A DNA stretch of 64,000 nucleotides. It comes from Xiphophorus maculatus (taxonomy: Eukaryota; Chordata; Actinopteri; Cyprinodontiformes; Poeciliidae). Below are positions 15,186 to 28,300 of the stretch, piece after piece (the first letter of the stretch is position 1; each line of letters begins with the position of its first letter). The stretch spans positions 7,642,024-7,706,023 of the forward strand of contig NC_036457.1 of the NCBI RefSeq assembly GCF_002775205.1, read 5' to 3'. Both the position numbers and the translations under genes were made by a program. The notes beneath the pieces are model-generated. The model was given only the letters and a program-made list of their open reading frames with translations. It was not told where the DNA came from and ran no database searches.

Positions 15186-15573
15186 GCCGACCCTTCACTC
15201 AGATTCCAAACACTTTAGCCCCACTTTTGCCGTTGTTCATCCTTCTAAAGTGCAGTACCTGCAAATTATTAAACATTCCTGTAGTGTAGGTCCGGTGTTG
15301 CTGGAGCCATACACTGCAAGACCTTTAAAGAGAAGCAGTTTTCATTTTTGCTGTGAAAGTTTAAGGTGACCTTTGTTTTTTTTAAGTAATGTTCCAACTT
15401 AAATGTTAATGGTAAATGTTCTAATATGGGACTGTTTCATTCCATGATCAAAGTCCAGAGTCTCTTGGGGAGGGGTAATGTTATGTGCAATGCTGCATGG
15501 AGAGAAGACTGTATGATTCCTTTGCCTGACTGCAGGTTCAACTGTATTCCAAGTCTTGTTTTTTGCAAAAAAA

Positions 15574-15579
15574 AATAAA
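15574..15579 (+). terminator. hsp90ab1: hsp90ab1 polyadenylation signal AATAAA
   Basis: This canonical hexamer lies 390 bp after the stop codon and is the first good one downstream, so the mRNA probably ends near 15595-15610. The 3' UTR runs from 15186. Confidence 0.7.
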
Positions 15580-16989
15580 GATGTAATACCTTACTTTGCA
15601 TCTCTTCCTTCATTAGCAAGGTGCATGTCTGCATACAATTATTTTGAAACTATAAATTCATATTCAGTTACATTGACTGTTAACCCCACATCTCTCCACT
15701 AGGGGGAGATGCAGCTCTAGGATGTACATCTCTTAGGTGGTCCCACCCCTTCAGCTGTTTACAAAAGCTGTTTCCATAACAACTTGCACATCTCAGAACA
15801 AACTGCTCAGCTATTGAGAAGATTTAATACAGAAATTGAAGTGACTTGTGTTTTGTTTTTGTTTTTTGTCCTGAAGTGTTTCTACCTCAACCCACACAAA
15901 TGTTTGACAAATCAACTTGCTGAAAAGTGCTCCATCTGCACCTCAAGCCTGCCTTTCCTCAGTTCTCTTCAGTGGTCCTTTTAACTGAATTGGGGAAAGG
16001 TGATTGAGAACAGCATACCCACATGGTTTCTTAAAACCATTGGGACCTGGATGACATGTAATTGGAACCATGATTTATACTTGCACATAAAATCTAAGAT
16101 AAAAAGACCAGTTTGTTCTCAATCACAGTTGTTATGCAGCAGGACAGCCCCAAACTGTATTTTTCTCCTTTTTTTGTAGAAGAAAACACATGATCTGCTT
16201 TGTAACTGTTTGAAAAGAAGTTAAAGGACATGAATGCTTTCTGGTAGCTAATACTGGTAAATTTGTAAATAAATGCACTGGTTAGCTTATTTTCACACCT
16301 TTGTACTTGTATAACATGGCAACATTTCTCTTCACCTTATAATGGGGAAAAAATCAGTTATGATTTTAGAGAAATCTGAAAAAGCAAAGCATAAAAAGGT
16401 ACACTAAGCACATATCTTGAAAGTATGAGACATACGCTGCGTTTTTGAGGGGGAAATGTATCACCTACAGGTTTCCTGGAAGTCATGTGCTTAAAAGTGT
16501 GAGGGGGTGGCATCGGCAGCTTTTCTGCTACTGTCAGTAAAACTGACATGTGGGTGTCTCTCCCTCCTCAACACTGCAGCTCACATGTGCCACAGTCAGA
16601 GTAGCTGCGGGGAACTTCAGCTGTGTCATTTAAGGAAAAAAGGACTATTTTTACACTTCCTCAAGCTAAGATTTTAGCTGCATGTGACTGGCATTAAATT
16701 TCACAGCTATTGTTTTAAAAGACTATTGGGGAAAATATATTGGAGCCTATAAAAAAGTTAATGTACAGCTGCACTGAAGCAAAAAGAAAACTCTAATCCT
16801 CTTGAGTTTAATTTGACCTCAGGAAAATTAGATCTCCTCTGTGAAGCCTTCAGAGGTTCGTTAGAGAACAAGCAGCGTCACGAAGACTGAGAAACAAAGA
16901 AGATATCTCATGGATAAAGTTAAGAAAAAGTTAAAAACAGAGTTAAAATATAAAATAATATTCAAAGTTTGCACTTTATAGAGTTTAGA

Positions 16990-17345
16990 TGAAATAAATC
17001 AGAATGGCCCAGTCAAAGTCCAGATCTCAATCCTACTGAGAATTAGCGGCAATACTTATAAATTTCCTCAACCTGTTTCAGTCTGAGCTGGTTTGTGAAT
17101 AATTGAAAAAATATTTCAGTGTCTAGATGTGCAAAGCTCTGAAAAGATGGGCAGTGGTAACTGCAGCAAAATGTTACAAAGTATTGATTCACAGCGACTG
17201 AATACACATGTAGGCAACACTTTAGAAGTTACCGAAAACAAATATTTATTTTAAAAAGTTCATAATAATCCATGATTTTCCTCCATTTTACAGTTATGCA
17301 TTGCTTTTCTATCAATTAAATTCCCATTTAAAATGTTAATGGGTA
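16990..17345 (+). mobile_element. Decayed Tc1-type transposase 3' end
   Basis: The plus strand near 17002-17050 still reads EWPSQSPDLNP followed by a broken IE, the signature around the third catalytic residue of Tc1-type DDE transposases. It then reads through degraded C-terminal sequence ending near TKY-type residues. Downstream sequence (17265-17345) resembles the AT-rich tail of the element at 54775-55165. Frameshifts and stops are present, so it is a fossil. Confidence 0.6.
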
Positions 17346-17361
17346 TAGTATTAATACCAGA

Positions 17362-17480
17362 GGTGGTTAGTAACTAGCTATATTTACCTGAGCAAGTACT
17401 TTTAGGAGTAGTTTTACTGCACCTTCCTTTTTACTATTACTTTAGTAAAGTTATTATGAAGTATCATTAAGCCTATTTGA
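17362..17480. mobile_element. hAT-like nonautonomous repeat fragment (CAGAGGTGG terminus)
   Basis: It begins CCAGAGGTGG and continues with AGTAAC/AAGTACTTTTA/AGTAGTTTTACTG words. These are typical of a very common fish repeat with CAGAGGTGGG ends, which I place near hAT elements by memory. A second copy lies at 36590-36850. Boundaries are approximate. Confidence 0.45.
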
Positions 17481-18230
17481 GTATAATTTCTGGATACTCT
17501 CCCCACTGTGAGTAACTTCACTGAATGAAGAACAAACATACTTGGACCAAAAATGCTTTCACTTTAGTTTTCAGAATAACCAGAATTTGAGCATCATTTT
17601 ATATTTTTTAGTTTGTCTGATGACATTATGAAATATTAAATCTGATTTTACTTTTTCTTTTATTTTGGTAAAAGTAAAAAGCTCCTGCAAGGGTCCACCC
17701 TGGGGAGAGACCCAGTTTAATAAAATGCCTCTCAATTGTACATTCTCTAAAGATTTTTCACAATGTCCTTCAGGTAACTATTGAGGAATGTCCCCACAAT
17801 TTATCTGAATCGGTTCTACTTACAAATATCTATTTAAAGAAATTCCCAAAAGCTTCCAGGTCAGCTGGAAGTCCTAGGGTTTTACAAATTAGGCATTTGG
17901 GAACCTTTACAGTACTTTCTGTGAAGCTTTCCCAACATTGCATGTAACAAACAACTTTACAGAAAGTTCTTTGAAGGCTGCTAAATCTAAGATCTCAGGG
18001 GAAACATGTATGTATCATTACCTGAATGTTTTCTTTTACAGGAAATGAGCTTTAAAGTAACCTACTTTAAAAAAAAAAACGGGCGGCTTACTGGATGACA
18101 TATAAGCAACACTCATTTAAACCTGTGCTTTGAACTTTAACAGGTTTAAAATCAATACAAGCCGATGACACACAGTGAGGGTTTTGTTGGTATCTGTCCG
18201 TATATGTGGTCTCAACATTTCCGGAAAAGA

Positions 18231-18269
18231 AAAAAAAAAAACAGATCAGTGGATCTGTTTTTTTTTTTC
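18231..18269. repeat. A/T-rich perfect hairpin
   Basis: A poly-A run ending ACAGATC is followed after a 4-base loop by GATCTGT and a poly-T run, giving a stem of about 17 bp. This could be a remnant of a folded-back element. No gene is attached. Confidence 0.6.
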
Positions 18270-19546
18270 ATTGCATCTCACATTATCAGTTTTTGTTTGG
18301 TGACAAATATGAAGAAGTCTTTCTGTTCTTGGCAGTGGGTCAAGATTGAAAACGATGAATCACGCAACATGAAAGGGACATTTTATCAGATCTCTCTGCT
18401 GAAGTCGAGTGCTACTGGAAACAATCTCAGTGAAAGTCATCACGAGTCAGCATGTACTTCCATTTTCATTCAGTTCAAAGGTGAAATGCTCAGACCTGAT
18501 TTTCCCTCCATCACTCCCCCTTTCAAAACGGAAGACTTCCTGTGGAAATATTTGAGTCTCTTGTGTAAATCTGTTCTCAACCACAAATGCAAATTTAAAT
18601 ATTTCAGAGTGGGGGGGCTCCTGGTGTGTCAGTGGGCTTTGAGGTATAAATGCATCTTGTGACCTTTGCAGTTCTACGTGTCTGGTAATGCAGCTAAGTC
18701 ACCTTTAAATGTGGCAACCATCAAACTAAATGCCTCTCGTTGGCGAGTCTTTCAGTCTCTATGATTAATTTCTGACATATTTTGCTTAGCGTCTCTGTGT
18801 GCCTTTGGCGTGTGTCATGGTGCCATCGATTACTAGTTGCCTCTATTTCACAATCAACGATAACTCAACCGCAGAGAGTTACAGTCATGAACAGAGTTAC
18901 AAATACAGTCTCAAGAAGATAAGGTGAAATTTGACATCATATCCGGCATGCCAGCGTGCTATCAGGTTTCAATGACATTTAAAAGGCTCAATGTGAGCGT
19001 AAACACAGAACTACTACTCATGATCTGAAACATTTCTGCTACGTCAGGAGGTAGTGGGTTTGACTGAACCTCGTAAACACTCGACAGGAACAAGATTGAC
19101 GCCCACATCAAGAAGACATGAGCTAGATGAGATGATAAAAATGGCCTGCAGAAGAGAATTTAAGCCCTGCATCATGAGGTATAAAATGCAAACACCCACA
19201 GTAACCTTTACGATGAGCTGAAAGCGGGTGAACAATAACATGTGGTCTGTCACTCAGTGTTTATTCTCCACTTTTACTCTACAGCGTTGCGTGACGGTGT
19301 TGGAAATGCTGTGGTTCAACTGCTGCTAAAAGAACCAGTGTGTAGGAATCTTTCAGCATTCACGACCAATAACACTTCCACTTTCCGTGTGGGGAGAAAA
19401 GTTACACATGTGGAAGTGAGAAAATCAGTGTGCAATATCAAAAATGGAAAGTAGCACCATTATGGTTGGGGTAACACACCTGCTAGCACTGGTGTGAAAT
19501 ATTCAAAAATGGCTTGTTCAAAGACTTTACCTGACAACAACAAAAC

Positions 19547-19870
19547 TACAGTGGATATGAAAACTCTACACACCCTTGTTGAAATGCCAGGTATTTGCAA
19601 AGTAGAAAATATAAAACCAGAAAAAAGTATCTGAAAATGTTTCCCACATATAGTGTGGCATACATGTACAATTCAACAGAAAAATAAAGAAATCTGACAA
19701 AACGTAAAAACTAATCATTTGAGTCATTTGTTTATTTAATTCCATGTTATTTTCTCAATCATTCATTTACGTTTTGCAGTTGTTTACAAATGATGGAAAT
19801 AATCCTGATGTGAAAAAGTGAGATTTGCATCTTATAAACATTTTCATGAGTGATAGAAGTTCAGTAGCAG
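19547..19870 (+). mobile_element. Fragment of a common fish interspersed repeat
   Basis: The stretch starting ACAGTGGATATGAAAACTCT and continuing with CACACCCTTGTTGAAATGCC closely resembles a repeat I recognise from many teleost genomes, with further agreement at GTACAATTCAACAGAAAAAT. The class is not certain and the right-hand limit is approximate. It has no coding capacity. Confidence 0.5.
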
Positions 19871-21169
19871 AGAGTCCTGATAACTGTAGCTAAGAGAGAC
19901 AATGGCAAAGATGAACATTGTGCAGTTAGTTAGTGAAAAAAAACTAAAAGCTCTTACCAATTATGGAAGTAAAAAGCTAGCTAGCTAGCAAGGGTATGTT
20001 AGCAGTTAGCTAGCAGTAGCTGCAGCCGCCTCGATTCGCAGAGTGCAGATGTCAGCTTGTGACTCAAACTTTCATGTAATAATAAAGTCCAGCGAGAAAA
20101 AAGAAGACTACATAAAATATACAAGATTAAATAGATGTGCCAGAAAAAAAAAAGACGTACAATTAACGTAACAAAAGCTAACTTATTTTTTAAATTAATT
20201 GAAAACAGTTTAAGACCTGAAGTTTAGATACATTAATTTAAGGCTTTTTAAGGATGTGCGGACACTCTTGGAGCAAATCATGTCTAATTTAAGAAGCTAA
20301 GTCATAATTGTAAATATGTACAATTCACAGTAATTTATCTTAGTTGTCGTCTTGAAGCATATTAAATATATTATAAATTAAAAACACAGTATATCATAGA
20401 AAAATGTAAAATGTACAAATCTATTGTGGCACAGTATTTTGTTTAAGATACTGTGAGTGTGACATTCTGTACATATTTGGCCATTGTGCACAGTTCCTAT
20501 CTTGTTTGTTGATCATTTTTAAAACTGTACCTTGATAGCTCAACCATTAAGAAACAAGACCAACTTGATTTCTTTCCACACATTCAGTGAGCAAGTATAT
20601 CGACAAAACTGGAAACTGGTCCAACTGGTTTAAAAATCCCTATTCAAACTCTAAGCGAATGTAATTTTTTTTGTTTAGCACTCAAATTGGGTTTCTTTTC
20701 ATGTAGCAGATGACTAAAATAAATTCCTGATTAATTTAGGTTGCTCTTTGTGACTGTGGTCTTACAAAAGCCTTGGAGGGCAGATTTCTTAAAATAGTGA
20801 AATACAGTCAAACCACAACAGTCTTTTTATTGCTCTTAAAGCAGTTAAAATATTTTAAAATGCACAGAAATAGCCTTTAAAGCCACACCCGTCTGAAGCA
20901 AAACGTTCACTACCATATACAGCAGTGAAAAATTACAGATTTGATCTGTTTTGACTTTTGTTTGTATAACTGACATGTTTTAGAGAATTAAACACATTTT
21001 AAAATCAGAAGACAAGCAAGAATGTTCTGAGTACATTAAAAAAAAAGTTGTGAAGCTATGATTTTGTCATCTAAGAGGAAGAAAATGTATCCAAACCAAC
21101 TTCTCCATATGTGAAAACTATTAACCACTCTTGTTAAATCATGAACTAACTTGTAATTAACCACAATTT

Positions 21170-21600
21170 TGGGCTGGATTCATTTCACAACCCACACCCT
21201 GGCCCAATTTCTGAGGAGAGAAACAAAGTCGCTGGCATCTATCGGTCTGGAAAGGGTTGGAAACTGATTTCTAAGGCTGAGGAACTTCAGTGAACCACAG
21301 TGAGAGCCATTATCTACAAATGGAGAAAACAGAACTAAGCATAACAAAAGAACCACGGGTAACATCTAAAGCACTGCATGACTAATTTGCCTTGATTATA
21401 ATCCAGCAATACAACAAAAAAACTGGACAGAAATGAAGCCCAGTTGCAAGATGAAAACCACAGCTGACCAATAAGAAAACAAAAGCTTGTCTCATAATTA
21501 CCAAAAACATAACGATGATTCCCACAGCCTAGTCAAAGTCTGGATTTTAAATACAATTGAGATGCACTGGCATGATCTTAAATAGGTCGCTCCTCTTTGA
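21170..21600 (+). mobile_element. Decayed Tc1-type transposase remnant
   Basis: The plus strand encodes broken transposase-like segments: GIYRSGKGWKLISKAEEL near 21235-21285, then TTVRAIIYKWR, and near 21525-21585 a degenerate catalytic region ending NTIEMHWHDLK. The order matches a Tc1-type protein, with an internal deletion and stops. No terminal repeats were identified. Confidence 0.55.
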
Positions 21601-23689
21601 AACCCTCTAATGTGGCGAAATTAAACAAAATGTCTTCACGGTGGTGCAAAGACTTGTGGGAAATTAGCACAAACGCTTGGTGGAAGTCTTGTTTGTATTA
21701 CACTTGGAATGAAAAGGGTTTCTTACATTTCATTTTTCTCCTGTCCACCAGGCTAAAGTGGAAGGAGTTACTGTATATCTCCTACTTGTAAATGTTCCAC
21801 TTCTACCTTTATTAGCTGCTTCAGTGCTTGGGATTTTTTTCCAGTGTCTGAGCCAAATGAACAACAGTTTGTGCATCACTACATTTACTTTGTTCTAAAC
21901 AGGATTAGGATATTTTAGGAGAAAAAAGGTACAGTGGAAGAAAAGAGATTTACAGATTGGCTGGTTTGACTGGACAGCCAGTCAGAATATTCTGACAGGG
22001 TCCTCAGAATAACGTTTTGACAGCTACATTACTGTAGAGCAGCTAAGTCAAAAGAAACACAGATAATCTAGAAAAGAAGCTCCCCATATAAATAGTTCAT
22101 TCTCCTTTTACTCTGTTCTTTCCTGGCTAAAATACCATGTTTTTCATTTGTTTACATCATAAAAACTAACTTGGGGGAGACAAGTTATTCCATAGGGCCC
22201 TTAAAATATCCAATTTTCACCTTCTTCCAGGCACTGCTGCTTATTTTTTACACAACCACAGCAAGGCGAAAGGTACTAGATAGTTAAATCAAATGAGCAA
22301 AGCTGCTCAGACCAGACAGAAAGGTATGACGATCAGCTGCATTGTGCTTGAATTTTATTATTTTTCCAGTCATTTGGCTCCGTAGTAAATTAAAGGATAA
22401 CTGGGCTCAGCAGGGAGGGCTTTTAAATCCCTAGGTAGGGTGCCATTCCATCTGGTCTCCAAGCTACTGCTTTCTAACAACCTCTCTCTCTTTACCGTCT
22501 CTTCTCCTCACTGAACACATCTCTATATATTTACCTCATGCTCACATTCAAGCTGGAGACATTAATAATAAAACTTCTTTCTTGGACGACCACTCTACAT
22601 AATATCACTCTCCAGTGACATTTTTATTTTTATTTTACATCATTTTCAACTTTCAGAAATGGAAATGAATGTAACTATCTTCAGATGCAAGCCTTGAGAC
22701 AACTGAAAGGGAAAAGTGGTAAAGATGATGATGTGTGACCTCTAACCTCTCCTCCAGAGAAGGCACTGTTGAAGATGAAAAGATTATTTCGGGAATCTCC
22801 GGATTAATTTAAGACAGCTGTATAATTCATGGTGGCCAATAAAGAGTCAGAGTTCTTGGTTTGGTTGTCCCTGCAGTCAAAGCGAGAGTTCAAAGTGACT
22901 GGTCCACCAGGGGCTGAAATCAGAGGGCAATGTGTCTGTGGTTTCTCTTCCATCTGACCTTTCTTGTCTTTTGGTAACTCATTTGAATTATTGAAAAGAG
23001 CACTGGAAATGCTGTGACGATGATGCAGCGTTACATTAAACCTTCTGAAACAAGAGGAGCTGGGGGATTTCCCCGCTAGCATCTTCAGATTAATGAACAA
23101 GGGGGAAACGCTTTCTCACACTTCACAGTCAAACCCGGTCTTCAGTTTGATTTTCGGTGAATCATAAGAACGGATTGGTTAATGCATCCGTGCAACATGC
23201 AAAGAGCACTTCAGACGTATTTCGAAAACAACTCTGGTTGGCGTCGCTTCGAATAAGAAAGAGTGGAATGAGTACAAAAAATATTGCCATGTGGAAAAGG
23301 AATTAAATTACTAATTTAAAGTGTCCTGAAGTCAAAATACAAATGAAGTGAAGTGTTTAATGAAAGTGTTGGGTCACCAATAGAATAATTGTACCTTTGA
23401 TTATGGGTTTAAGCTAGCGGTTCTTCATCTGGTTGAGACTACAGTGATGCTTGTTGGGAGAGAACGTCACCAACAAATCATGAAGTACAAACTAACCAAT
23501 CTGGGGGGGTTTGCATTGATTTGGTGTGACCATCCAACCCCTGCAAACTAAACTCCCACCACATCATGACAGCACATACAGAGACAGATACAGTGCCAAA
23601 CATCGTCCTTTTCTTGCCACACAAGTCATCTGTATGAAGGGGAAATCATCTCAAAATGTTAATTTACACGTGCTCAATGAGATCTCAAG

Positions 23690-24390
23690 TCTTTTAACAG
23701 TCTCAACCAGGTCTTCTTCCAGGCTTTTCCTGCTGCGCTTGAAGAAAAGTATGACCCTGCCACCACCACGTTTTACTGTAAATCTGGTGTGTTTTCAAAA
23801 AGCTGAAATTTAGTCTCATCTGACTAGAGAACCTTCCTTCATATTTGTTGTGCCTGTTGTGCCCTCTACGTCAAATTTGTCTTTGGGGAATAAAAGTCAA
23901 AAGTGCTTGCCGGCCAAAAAAAAAACAAAACATTTTTTAATTAAAATGTATTTAAGAAAAATATATTGTATATTTATGATCCTCTTGATCTAAAAGAACA
24001 AAGACTGGAAGAGGAGAAAACTTGGAAAATCTCAAAATTCCCATGGGTTATCTATCAAATTTTCAACTTTTTAAGTTCAGAAAATTTCTAGTTTTTTTCC
24101 TAGAAAATTTCTGATAATAATCTCAAAATTTCTGAGTTTTTTTTCCTAGAATATGTACTTCTTTTTCCTCCTATCAACAATGGCCCAACTACACCATCAC
24201 AGACTTCTGACAGTAACTGTTGGTTACATTAGTACAGGGAGGACAGTAAAAATGTACCCCAAATGTTTTCTGATTTGTAAAATACTTCACAGTTACAATC
24301 TATAACATAAAAATTCTTATGAAACACATTCAAATGTTTGGTTGTAAAGTGACAAAAGGGATCTGAATACTTTTGTGAGGCGCTGTGTTT
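23690..24390. mobile_element. Composite of Tc1-type remnants
   Basis: Read on the minus strand, 23740-23840 shows transposase-like fragments (SDETK-like and KRGGGRV-like). Near 24330-24385 the plus strand ends in GAATACTTTTGTGAGGCGCT, the typical outer end of a fish Tc1-family repeat in the opposite orientation. This suggests at least two old insertions. Limits are approximate. Confidence 0.45.
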
Positions 24391-24471
24391 GTCAGCGGTG
24401 TGGTTCTCAAGTCTGTGTTCCCTTTAAAAAAACAACCCTTCACCAGATAATGTCACGTTAATTTAACAGGT

Positions 24472-24477
24472 TTTATT
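24472..24477 (-). terminator. slc35b2: Candidate slc35b2 polyadenylation signal
   Basis: This is AATAAA on the minus strand, about 920 bp after the stop codon. A nearer AATAAA sits at 24939-24944, so either or both may be used. The sequence between them and the stop is the presumed 3' UTR. Confidence 0.4.
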
Positions 24478-25396
24478 ATTAATCCATTTACCAAAGAAAA
24501 GTAGTAGAATGATAAAAACCAAGTACAAGTAACATTGCATTTCCCTTGTGTGCATTCTGACCTGAAAACTACAGTAACCTCACATCTTTGTGACAGTGTT
24601 CATCCAAATATTCACATAAAAACAAACCAATCAGTCATTTAGAAAAGAAAAAAAACAGACAAGCTCATTGGAAAGAAAATAAGACATATTTACATGTTTT
24701 TTTTTTGTTTTTTTGACCAGATGTTTTAAACTTAAAACCAAACTAAAAATAAAAATGCAATCGGTGCTATGATGTCTAATTAAAATTATGTACTTTTTAC
24801 AGTCCATTTGTTATTTCCCCCAAATATGATAATGGAAGCTGCTGAAATATTGGACAAGTTAACAGAACTGCACCTAATGTGTTTACAAAACTGTGGATCC
24901 AGTTTTAAAGTATAAAATTTTACATAAAGACACAGACGTTTATTCTCAGCATGAAACTGTTTATATGGTATTTCTGTAACCCGGAGATAAATAAAGCCTC
25001 TTTAAGAAAACATTGACCCATTTAATGTTTTTTGGATAGCGTTGATTAATGCTGAGGCATACAGTTACCTTAAATTGGCTGCAAAAGCCACATATGGTGG
25101 TTAAAAGTAAAAAAACAAACACGTAATTCAAGAGGGATAGAGCTTCAGAGGCTGTTTGAAATGTAAGACAATCATATAGGCACTCGAAGCCTCTGACCAT
25201 TTATGCTTTGTTGGCCCCTTAGGGGCATCTGTGACAGTCAAAGCTCCCTTTTTTGTACCGATATCAACAAAAGCAAAACAAAACATCGAAAGTAAAAGCA
25301 TAAAAGAACTAGGAAACAAAATGCAAACAAACAAAAAGACAAATAGCACCACAGAAAACGTGGTCGTACTTCGTAGTTTGGTGCGCCTCAGGAGCG

Positions 25397-28300
25397 CTAC
25401 ACCTTCTGCGGCAGTGACGACTGCCGGCTCGACTTCATGCGGCTGCGCGCGTAAACCCGCAGGAAAAGCGCGACGAAAACCACGGCGACGCCGAAGCCCC
25501 CGACGATGGTGACGGAGTGGCCGTAGAGGAAACAGGAGAGAAGGATGGCAAAGGCCTGGCGCAGCGTCATGATGATGGTGAAGACGGCCGCTCCAAATTG
25601 GTTGATGGTGTAGAAGATGAAGAGCTGTCCGCACGCCGAGCACACAGACAGCAGCACGGCGTGGAACGCAAACTCTGAGTGGCGCGTCATGAAGGCCAGC
25701 GACTCGAAGAAGGCACCCTGCTCCAGCAGCGAGCCGACGGTGAAGAGGCAGGAGAACAGGTTGACCCCAAACATCATCTGCACGGATGACATCTTGTACT
25801 TGAACAGATTGTCCTGCCAGTTGGACGTGAAGCTGTCGAAGACGATGTAGCCGACGAGGATGATGACGCCGCTGAAGGTGGTGACGGTGGACGGGTGCTT
25901 GCTCGTCGTGCTGGACAGCAGGAACATGCTGACGCCGACGGAGATCAGCACGGCGGTGAAGTACTCCCAGTACTCGTAGCTTTTACGAGAAATGAGCTTC
26001 CCCATGAGCATGACGGGAATGACCTTGGAGGCCTTGGCCAGGACTTGCGTGGGGAAGCTGATGAACTTCAGGGCCTCGTACTGACACCAGCTGCTCAGGA
26101 TGTTGGAGAGCGAAGCAAAAGAGTATTTGTACATGGGCGCGCCGTGGCGAGGCTGCTTGAACAACACACAACAGAGTCCAGACACGGTCAGCGCCAGGAT
26201 GCGGTTCATGAAGACTAAAAACTGGGAATCCTTGAACTTCTCGCCGTCGTGGTCTGGAGCTACGGCTCCATAGGAGCGAGTCATCACTCTCTCCTGGAGG
26301 ACTCCCCACGTCAGATAAGAAGCCTAAGAAGAAGATGGCAAACTTTAGCTCATCAGATCTAGACCCAAATGTTAATTAGAAAAGAATGGATAAGTGTGGC
26401 GAATTTGATGCTTAGTCTAACGAAATTTGTATGAAACTTGAATGCATATTTATTCTGAAAAGTGCTCTGATTGTTTGGACAATTTAGTTTTAGTGATTAA
26501 GAATTATTTTTCACATAGTGCAGCTTAGAAAGTCTGTGAATCCATTTCTTGCCCGTACACTGTGTGAGAAGAAATATGACGCAGTTTCAATGTTAGCTCC
26601 ATGTTTACAGTGACTGTTGGTTCTGGGAGGTTCCCCTACCTGAAGTCCGGCTGCGCAAAACATTAACTTTATAGCCTGCTTGACTGATGAGCCTGAATCA
26701 GGCTCATTCCTGCTTGAGACAGACACATCGTCCAACAGGCCGCTCTTGTCCTCGCCGCCAAACACACAGGTCTTTATGAGCGGATAACAAAGTCCACTAC
26801 CTGAACGTTAAGGGAGAGAAAACAAAGACATATTTCAAGGAAGGAATTAGGTGAAAAACAGTCTGTTCAGAGAAACCAAACGTCTCAAACCTCTGTCCAG
26901 GTAATTGGAGCGTTTGAAGTAACTAATGAGGAAATATCCCGGGACGATGATGGTGGCGTATCCCAGCATGTTGACGAGGAAACGGAAGAACCAGACATCG
27001 TGCCAGCTGTTCAGCAACGAGGGATCTTCTGCAATTACTGCGCAGGGGAAAAACAGGTGTACAAGTGCAGGCCAAACCCTAAAGGGGTGAAGGAAAGTGT
27101 TGTGGTTTAACAGAAGAATATATTATCCCAAACATCAACCGTGTAACTGACCATTTGTAAAATATATATCAGATTTTAAAATGAACATGTAAGCATTCTG
27201 TTTGTTTCATTCCCTGGGAGAACAAGTTGCAGTTTACCAGCTCATCATACCAACTGTTGAGCATAGTGGTGGCAGTATTATGCTGCAGGGCTATTTCAAC
27301 ACTACCGGATTGTGCAAATCAACAGCTACATAGGTGTCCTAATCGACAGTGATCACAAATGGATATCAGATAGATAGCAAAATATTTAGTCTACGAATAA
27401 AAATCAGGATCAAGTAAGAAAAGGAAGTAATTTAAAACAATTTAAAAATTCTGCCAAGAAATTTAAATTAAATTAAATTCATCCCTTAGTTGCATGTATT
27501 TAAACTTTTCTCACTGATAACTGCAAGTTATAAAAAGCCAGTAATCATAGAAATAACAACCTCAACATTTAATAAGGCAATGAGAAAAGCATTCACATTT
27601 TTGGTGGAAAAGCAGAATTAATTTTAGATACACTGGTAACAGGAAACAGTACTGAGCTTTAGGAAATGCTACGTCTTCACCTCAACTTCAGCCTCTGGAT
27701 TCGTTGTTGACGCAACTCACTACGTCAAAAACCTCCTTCTGTGTACACTGTAATTCACAGGTGCGGTGGAATGAAGTAAAACCACGCTTAGCATGTGCGT
27801 AAGCCGACTACAGTATAGTCTGTTTAATCAGAATATCACAAGCTTTCAAGCTAGTCACAAGAGAAAACAACTCCGTCCTACATAAAGGTGATACTCTCGC
27901 TGCTGAGTGTAGAGTATCCTCTTCAGAAAGAGGCGGGCCCTCGCCTCCCAGGGGCCTGACCTGAACACAAGATCTCTTTGTGCACTGTGCTCTGGTCAAC
28001 CAACAGCCCACTGCACCACGACCCGGCCTCTGAACAAGAAGTCCATTACATGGAGGAATGCAGCTCACAAGCTGCTGCACTCCAGAGAAAACACAGCCGA
28101 ATTTCACCTGAGAGGGGAAGGAGTGTTAGATGTGTCCTGTGAGGGATGCACGACAGGAGACACGCAATGAAATACGAGATGCGAGACGTAACTCTAATTT
28201 CTTGGCTCCCGAGGGAGAGGAATTAAAGAGATTTTCTGTGAAATCAAAAGAGCTTCACTTATTTAGAGCAATATCTAAAAGTCTTTTTTTATTTCAATGT

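Larger units (their letters stand above)
15610..24470. other. Gene-poor spacer between hsp90ab1 and slc35b2
   Basis: About 8.9 kb of AT-rich sequence without a recognisable gene. Individual repeat remnants are listed separately. Open frames here (for example 18165-18662 on plus and 22804-23100 on minus) lack splice context, conserved motifs or good starts. In human, HSP90AB1 and SLC35B2 are also immediate neighbours, so no gene is expected here. Confidence 0.6.

Noticed and set aside
18165-18662. 165-codon plus-strand open frame
   Set aside because: It crosses a poly-A/poly-T hairpin, has no recognisable domain or codon bias, and no splice or promoter context.
22804-23100. 98-codon minus-strand open frame in the spacer
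   Set aside because: It needs a TTG start for full length, has no family resemblance, and no flanking splice signals.
25895-26218. Plus-strand open frames over slc35b2
   Set aside because: They are shadows of the GC-rich slc35b2 last exon on the opposite strand.
27038-27046. Alternative slc35b2 exon 2 acceptor (CTGCGCAG)
   Set aside because: It leaves the wrong phase for the 20-nt first coding exon and removes the hydrophobic signal sequence.
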